Below are positions 57,627-64,000 of a DNA stretch of 64,000 nucleotides, piece by piece (position 1 is the first letter of the stretch; the number at the start of each line of letters is the position of its first letter). Location of the stretch: contig OX637398.1 of NCBI GenBank assembly GCA_951799425.1, forward strand, positions 20,470,270 through 20,534,269, given 5' to 3'. The translations under genes were made by a program, and so were the position numbers. The notes below the pieces were generated by a model. The model was not told where the DNA came from. It saw nothing but the letters and a program-made list of their open reading frames with translations, and did no database searches. The DNA is from Ilex aquifolium (Eukaryota > Streptophyta > Magnoliopsida > Aquifoliales > Aquifoliaceae).

Positions 57627-57810
57627 AAGTTTTGAGTTGCAGTATTCTTAAAAACTAAAGTTAAAGTTTCAATAGCGTGAAGGCGTGAAGAAGGAGCAAG
57701 AGCATTATAGTCAAACGTGGGCTGCTTGTCAACAATCTCTTGCTTGTGAACGTATGGCACTACCAACTGTATCATATGTAAAAGATAAGGATGAGTTTGC
57801 ACATTGAAAA
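57627..57810 (-). pseudogene. Possible exon fragment of an unrecognised gene
   Basis: On - an open stretch reads with the look of a conserved protein, including VVPYVHKQEIVDKQP and NALAPSSRLHAIETLTLVFK. It is cut by the broken Athila LTR at 57626. The ORF that spans the join (57533-57802) runs into LTR sequence, so it is not a real gene end. I cannot assign the family. Confidence 0.4.
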
Positions 57811-60150
57811 AAATTGGGTTTGTTGCAGACCTAATGTAGTTGGGTAGTGATGCTATATTAATGGACTTTTTAGATCAATTTTTTTTTTGGTTGCTTGTTG
57901 GCCATACTTATCCAAATTTAATGTTTTAATCTTTCTCTTTATTTGAAACCAAAAAAAAAATTGTCTTTATTTGTTTACTTGTACCGGAAAAAGAAAAATT
58001 ATTCAAATTATTAATTGTTTAAATTTTGTAAACTATACCATGCATTATTGTTGGGAAAATGAAAATTATTTATTTATATTTTTACGACTCAATCAAATTA
58101 AGTTACAGTTCAATAAGATCAAAATTTTCAATCAAATGAAATCAAAAATAAAATTGACATGGATCTTAAAGATAAGCTTAATGCCATATTGTCGATTCTC
58201 TTTTAACAAGAATAATTCATACCAAAAAATCATAAATTGGTATACCAACTTATTAACCAGTTTCAAAAAAGAAAATAATTTTCAATTGACAACTAGAGTG
58301 GCCAATTTTGCGGTTGACAAGAAGCCCCAAGCTTGGGCTGAAGAAAAGGGTCCAGCTCTCGAAATACTATTTCTAATTACTGAAAAATTGATGACACTCC
58401 TTGTTTTTGCATTGGCTGCTAGGAGAGAGAATAAGAGAGGAGGACCAAATTTAAAATGCCATTACAATTATAATGTCATTTATTGAAATTATTTCTTTCA
58501 CCTAAAATTTAATCATTATTGGCCAAATCAACTTAGAGTAGCAATATCAAGTTAAAAAATTTAAAATAAAAATTTAACCAGCATTGTTGATTGTTAATCA
58601 ATAAAAAAAAACCCATCAATATTATGCTTAAACTTACATAAAAAAAAATTCAGATTTAAATCTAGAACAAAACTAGCCTGCGGATATGAATAATTTGTTG
58701 TTTGTGGTATTCCTTCCAAATATAGTAAAATCACTTATTAATATTTCTTATTTGTATCATGCAATTAGAATACAACTATAATAGTCAAGAACGAAACAGT
58801 TACATGTATGAACGAAACAATATCACATAAAATCTGTAATTAAACAATTGACTTTGCAGAACAAGAACTGTTATTGAACTTTAATAGATCAAGGACAGTG
58901 TTTGACACTATGTCCTTAAGACAGAGTTCTCCCCCACACTTGGTGCTTATGGAAATCAAAACGTCTACCTCCCAAGATACAATGATTTTCACGTAAATAG
59001 AAGTAACACTCTAATCTACTCGCCCAGTGAACCAAAATTATGTTGTGTACTCTTTAAATGCAATCTACCTTAATGCCGAAAATGAAATGTTCTAATGACT
59101 TCCTTAATCTCAAAAATGAATTGATGCAGAATGGTAATGAGCTTGGGTATATATAGTAACTGTTCCGAACAGCTACCATGCGAAAAGACACAACCCAGAA
59201 GACACATGTAGCTAGAAGACACCACAGTGTTCACTCTTGAATAGATACAATTAAGGGAACACTAATCCGAACTAGTGAGAATTTTAAATCTAACGGGTAC
59301 CAAAATTAAATTATGGATTTCAAAAATTCATGCCCAATTCATTAAACGAATTTTCTCCAAAAAGATAAGAGTTTGGTCTAAACTACACCCACACCCGAGC
59401 CCCACTGGGTCGAGTTGTGGCGAGGCAGCGTACGTGTGTGGTTAAACAGATGGCATGAGGCGCTCATTTCACTCATAAAATTGTGATACCCCTTGTGGCC
59501 TAACCCATGAAGCAAACTTGGGATATATATACCCATGTTGAATTTCTTGCCCAACCAATGTGGGATTGGTATTAAATCTCATATTGCACAACCTCTATTT
59601 TCACATTCCAATAGGGTCATTTTGGAACCTATTTTCTCATTTATTTCTTACTCGATTTGAGCAAGTGAATATACTACGTTATTCTTCTCACGGAGTAAAA
59701 CACGAACCTACGAAAGTTTACTCCAAACAACAATTGGGTTTCACTTTATTTTAGGCTCAAAGTCAACCAAAAAAATCAATTTTTACATTTAAAAACCTAT
59801 TTTGGTCCAACATAATCAATATTAATATGTTATTGTTTGGGTTATGCATAGTAGCACAATGGAACAAACCCATAGGTGTTTTATATTTAGATTAGCAAAA
59901 ATTTTGTTTAAAAAAAAAATAATAATTAGACCAACTGAAACAACAGTGTAGTCCACCATAAATACAAGTTTCAAGCTCAAAAAATTGGGGTAATTTAGCA
60001 ATTGAATTCCACCACCCCCATTGGCACCAATCACCATACCCACCCCACACTCATCCACTACCACACTCTTCACCCCACCAGCCTCACCTCATACAAACAC
60101 CCAACGGATATCACCTCTGCCAGTGCACCAGCATCGCCCATTGTCCAAAC
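57811..60150. other. AT-rich spacer
   Basis: No supported gene. The 171-codon frame at 57971-58486 is A/T-driven and low complexity apart from a short stretch (VDKKPQAWAEEKGPALE) that could be an exon scrap. A segment at 59390-59580 (CACCCGAGCCCCACTGGGTC, CCAATGTGGGATTGG) is typical of repeated plant intergenic sequence. Confidence 0.4.
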
Positions 60151-61130
60151 CTAAGAATCACGGAAACGGACACGGGTGTCGTATCCTATACGATACAGAA
60201 ACGGGGATATGATAAAATCTCAAAATATAGGTCACGGGTACGGCGAGGATACAACTAATTAAAATAATATATATATTTTTATATGTATAAAAACATTAAT
60301 AATAACTAATAAGACCTAGCAAACATTGATTTTTTTATTATAATTGAAATAGATCAAAGATTCAAAATACACATCCACCATTTCCTCGGAGTGGATCCAC
60401 AGCATAGGAGTAACCAAAAAAAAAAAAAAAGACACAGCATAGCAGTAACAAAAAGAAAAAGAAAAAGAACGTGGTGGATGCTATAGGAGTAACCAAAAAA
60501 AAAAACATAGCATAGCAATAATAAAAAGAAAATGAAAAAGAAAAAGAAAAAGATCATGGTGGATGCTAGTAGTAACAAAAAGAAAAAGAAAAGGAACGTG
60601 GTGGATACACAGCACAACAGGCACAAGCAGTAGCAGATCTGAAGTGGATACACAACACAACAAGCAGGGGCTTCGAATCAGGGGCTTCGAAGTCACAGGT
60701 ATGATCTTCCCTCCCTTCTTCTTCTCCTCATTGCTAAAGCAGATTTGGTGTAGCCGTCGTTCGACTCTTCACTCTCTCTGTCTCGATTTTGGAGTGGGGT
60801 GTGGGAACGACCACCGAAGGCTGAAAATTCCCCCTTTTTTTCTCTTTCCAGCCCTAACACAGGGCGTCATTTCTTCTTTTCTTTTCTTTATTTCATTTCA
60901 GTCCCTCAAAATTTTAAAATTACAGATGTAACCCCGTCATATCTCTCTCGTATTCCCATGTATCTCTCGCGTATCCGAGCCGTATCTGACTACAAAAAAT
61001 TCTCTTCTCCTGTTCAGGACACTTCTAGAAGTGTCGGACACGTGTCCGGCCGTATCCCACGGGTATCCGTGTTAGACACGTGTCCGACATTGCCACAGCG
61101 ACCCCTCCGGCGAGTATTCGTGCTTCCTAG
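60151..61130. mobile_element. hAT-like non-autonomous DNA transposon
   Basis: 980 bp flanked by perfect 8-bp duplications GTCCAAAC (60143-60150 and 61131-61138). Ends are CTAAGAATCACGGA and, inverted, CTAGGAAGCACGAA. Subterminal regions are rich in GACACG/CGTGTC and in ACGGATAC/GTATCCG motifs, including GGACACGTGTCC near 61038. The interior is non-coding with (AAAAAGAAAAAG)-like runs at 60410-60590. An 8-bp duplication is the hAT signature. The element at 11891-12495 has similar ends. Confidence 0.8.
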
Positions 61131-61138
61131 GTCCAAAC

Positions 61139-61516
61139 TAACCTACAGAGAGAAAACAAGATAGAAGAAAGGGAGATTAATTTGTGTTTTTGTCAACACT
61201 ACACATGCACACAACAACACTCTAAAAGGCAACACGATACTACAGATTAAGAAAGAGATGGTGAGCAGGTATGGCCCAAGAAGATAAAAATAGGGGTGGT
61301 GTAGGAATACTTTTTCTCTCAAGCATTCATTCAGTTTATTTAAATCTAAACTTATTTTAGCAATAACCGTTTCACATACCATTAAAGAGCTCTCAGACGT
61401 TTGTTGCTAGAAAATATAGTTGAAATGATCAGAGTACAAAAAATGGGGGAGAGTAGAGTGTGAAATTAGTAGAAAAAACTAATGAATATGGAAAATGATA
61501 GAAGTGATGGAGGTGT
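61139..61516. other. Short spacer
   Basis: About 380 bp between the hAT-like element and the solo LTR. The 79-codon - frame here (61143-61382) has no recognisable domain. Confidence 0.4.
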
Positions 61517-62036
61517 TGTAACACCCCGTATTTTTCTTTTATAGATATGTATATAGATATATATAGTAAATAATTAATGTAAAAATGTGGACATGTGTAA
61601 TGATGTAAGAATGAGCTATATGGGTTGTAATAATAGGAGAAATGCTAGAGATGCATATGGATTGGGAGGTTTGAGTTTCAAAGATGTTTAAACTTGGAAA
61701 GGGTGAATAGACAAGTTTCTAAAGGTTTTTAGGTCAAAATAATGCTTCCATTGAATCCGGAAGGTCGAACAACCTTGGGAGAGGTAATATGAGGTGTATT
61801 GGAAGTTAGGAAGTATTTTGGAGTTAAAACCCACTTTAGAGTGAAATTGGGTAAAAAAAGTATCTTGGACACCTTCTAGTATTTTAGCCATAACTTTTTA
61901 TCCTTACATCCAATTGATCTGAAATTTTGACAGTAGATAGTAGACATCTAGGGCTACAAAAGTGTATCTCTTGGAAATTTTCCAATTCGACCTCTAAATG
62001 GGTCAAAACTGCCCTGGAAGTTGCAGCAGACAACGG

Positions 62037-62119
62037 GTACCGGTACCGGGTACCGGTACCATTCAGTACCGGTACTGAGTACCGGTACTGCGACTCCAGA
62101 AAGTTCTGGGTACCGGTAC
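62037..62119. repeat. GTACCGGTAC palindrome cluster 3
   Basis: Five perfect GTACCGGTAC decamers in 83 bp, with short spacers. Corresponds to cluster 2 in the other solo LTR, but spacing has changed between copies. Confidence 0.95.
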
Positions 62120-63482
62120 CATCCTTCTGACGCCTCTAAACAGTTAAAAGTCGGGATTTTGTGTTATAAGAACCTATCCCACATCCCATTTGCCCCATTT
62201 CTTCATCTCCCTCTTACCCTAACCCTCCTAGAAACCCTTAGAGAGAAAGAGAGAAAGATAAAACTCAAGATCAAAAGGAAAGACGAAGGGTTCACAAGTG
62301 ATTCAAGACTCAAACCCTAGGTTTCTTCAAGAGCATAAGGTAGGGGATTTCTTCCTATGTTCTTACATTGAGGCTAGGGCTAAATTATATGTATTCTTTT
62401 GGTTTAAAATCATATGTACTTGCTATTAAATACTTGATTCTTTGTCTCCTTGCATTGATTTCCTTTCTTTTTACATTTTGGTAGTTGGGTAACTATTAAA
62501 GCTATCTTTTTCACTCTCATCCTTATATACATGATAAGAAATACATGACTCTTGTTCCTCTTGAAATAAATGCCATGTTTTGAACATTGTGATGGTTGGG
62601 TAACTCTTAAATTTCTCTTTTTCATCTTCAAACCTTGGTTTTAAAGAGAAATGGACTTTTCCCTCTATTTTTCCTTAGTATTGCTTTCAAAACTTTAGTG
62701 TTTGATATGGTACACCAAAATGTTACTTATGAGGATCTCTTGCTCATTTTCTTCCCTCATATTATGAAACATTATATTAGAATTGTGGAAATTTGGTAAT
62801 TCCTTGAAATGTTGATGAATTGAGAATATTTTGGTTTCCTCAATTGTATGGTTGTTGTGAGGGACTTGGATTGCCTTCGAGAGATGCCGTAGAGTGTTAG
62901 AGGTTAGTCTACCCCCGTGGGGGTGAGATGGTTTCCTAGCACTTGTAGTGGGTTGTCATTTGGTAATGAAACCACTATCGTTCACTGGAGTTCGAACAAG
63001 GGATAGTATACTTTTCCTGGGGAGGGACTCGTCACTGCCATTGGGATGGTAGACGCCCTTTCCTAAAATGCTTGGGAATGTGATTGTGATTGGTGGACTA
63101 GGTACAATCGTTGGGTAGATTCATGAGAAACAATCAACATACATGGTACGGGGATGAACCAATATACATGAGAACATGAGATTATTATTATTGTTACGGA
63201 ATGGTTTCCAACAAGTGCTTGTGGAGGTATGGGACTCCACAAGAACCTGTTGGAAATGGTTATGGTGATAATTGTGACTGAGTTTTACGGTTCATTTAAA
63301 TTATTGCGAAATATTTAAACTTGAGATCTATTTAAAAATATCCTGCTTTTCCTTCAAAATGTTATATATGCTACTTGTGAAAATGAGACCAACCGTTTTA
63401 TGTGCTTTTCTAAACCTTGTTTGAGTTTGGGAAGATTTTGCTACAGAGCTTCGTGCTCATCCCCTACACTTAATATTTTTCA

Positions 63483-63575
63483 GATTTGACTTTAGAGGAG
63501 GAGCTCGGTGTGAATGAGCCGGGCCTTGGGGAAGCTTCTTTGGAGGGGTACCTGGATCCCGAGTGGGACACTTAG
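63483..63575 (+). other. Conserved 30-codon open frame in solo LTR copy 2
   Basis: Follows TTTTTCAG at 63476-63483 and reads LEEELGVNEPGLGEASLE, then EGYLDPEWD, to TAG. Versus copy 1, six of seven nucleotide changes in the 25 central codons are at third positions (by eye) and there is no indel. If exon 1 ended at the conserved AAG before 62340, the codon just before the join would be TAA, so the upstream partner is not identified. Confidence 0.5.
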
Positions 63576-63839
63576 AGATGCCCCTTTTATTTTGTACTAG
63601 ACTAGGAACAAATATGTACAAACATTGTAAAGTCTAGTTTCCTTTTGTAATTCCGCTGCGCTACATTATTAGATTTTTGGGATGTAAATGCCATGGTTGG
63701 GCATATTCTTTTGGATAATGATGTAAATATTTTATGGATGATGAATGAAGTTTAATTTATTTATGGATGAAATTAGTGCTCTCATGATGTGAATGTTTTA
63801 GAATGTAATGCCGTCCAGGGTGGTATTTGGGGCGTTACA

Positions 63840-64000
63840 GGTGCAGTTTAGAGAGAAAAGTTGTAGTAGGAGAAAGAAAACAGGAATCAATTACCAAAAT
63901 ACGACACTTTTCAAATATAAACACCAAAGTACGACACTTAAACTTATTTACCAATCTACGACAATTTTTTGATAGCGAAATTGTTGATTCCGCTTTTATG
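63840..64000. other. Right flank with three ACGACA-type repeats
   Basis: Contains ACCAAAATACGACAC, ACCAAAGTACGACAC and ACCAATCTACGACAA at about 40-bp spacing (63892-63964). Too short to classify; the window ends here. Confidence 0.55.

Larger units (their letters stand above)
61517..63839 (+). mobile_element. 2,323-bp solo LTR, copy 2
   Basis: Begins TGTAACACCCCG and ends TTGGGGCGTTACA. Flanks are GGTGT and GGTGC, a likely 5-bp duplication with one change. Inverted relative to copy 1 (43915-46006) and homologous over its length. Shared landmarks are the palindrome cluster, an AAG|GTAGGGGATTTCTTCC block at about 62338-62356, the CCATTGGGATGGTAGACGCC region near 63037, and the conserved open frame near the 3' end. 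Confidence 0.83.

Noticed and set aside
57971-58486. 171-codon + strand open frame
   Set aside because: Composition is driven by A/T (rich in K, N, I, F), there is no recognisable domain, and no intron or neighbouring gene supports it.
60354-60653. - strand frames rich in F and L
   Set aside because: Translation of AAAAAG-type low-complexity runs inside the hAT-like element, not a membrane protein.
1-64000. tRNA or rRNA genes
   Set aside because: No cloverleaf-like sequence with B-box GGTTCRANNCC in a suitable setting was found; tRNA similarity is limited to retroelement primer sites.

Overview
The window is repeat-rich nuclear DNA from a flowering plant, probably a eudicot. The evidence is Ty3/gypsy elements of the Tat, Athila and chromovirus lineages, a Ty1/copia element, a PIF/Harbinger transposon, hAT-like non-autonomous elements, plant-type introns, and one plant housekeeping gene. 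I cannot name the species. Boundaries, target-site duplications (TSDs) and mismatch counts were read by eye.

Layout. 1-3290: a decayed Tat-type gypsy internal region on +. 3291-7453: mostly unassigned, with an 83-bp tandem duplication at 4141-4307. 7454-10899: a compact chromovirus-like gypsy element with two 469-bp LTRs and no reverse transcriptase core. 11891-12495: a small element with GACACG-rich ends. 12925-14058 (-): the only intact ordinary gene, a TRAPPC12-like trafficking subunit. Its upstream side is occupied within about 0.6 kb by a PIF/Harbinger transposon.

Nested complex. The Harbinger transposase reading frame is split at 14717/29248 by a 14,525-bp Tat/Retand-type element (14718-29242, TSD GCTAC) whose gag-pol runs on -. 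Between pol and its 3' LTR, this element carries two antisense (+) genes. Both contain a gypsy-type transposon domain (PF04195-like) and a coiled coil. The same region holds 13 tandem hairpin units. Its gag is split in turn by a 1,562-bp insert (26703-28264, TSD TATTC). The Harbinger ORF1 lies at 30612-31681 (-). A chromovirus (32418-37366, TSD AGCAA) follows, also lacking the RT core.

Right part. A decayed Ty1/copia element (37747-46422, +) is split in its RNase H by a 2,092-bp solo LTR (43915-46006, TSD CATAT). Its 3' LTR is cut off by an Athila-type element (46424-57626, -). That element lacks RT and most of RNase H but keeps integrase and two extra ORFs, one of them preceded by a copy of part of the element's own LTR promoter region. 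A gene fragment (57627-57810), AT-rich spacer, a hAT-like element (60151-61130, TSD GTCCAAAC) and a second copy of the long solo LTR (61517-63839, opposite orientation) complete the window.

Common themes. Three of the gypsy elements have lost the RT core. Most premature stops in the Tat element look like C-to-T changes at CAG or CGA codons. The palindrome GTACCGGTAC recurs as small arrays in three separate insertions. The solo LTRs contain a conserved 30-codon open frame.
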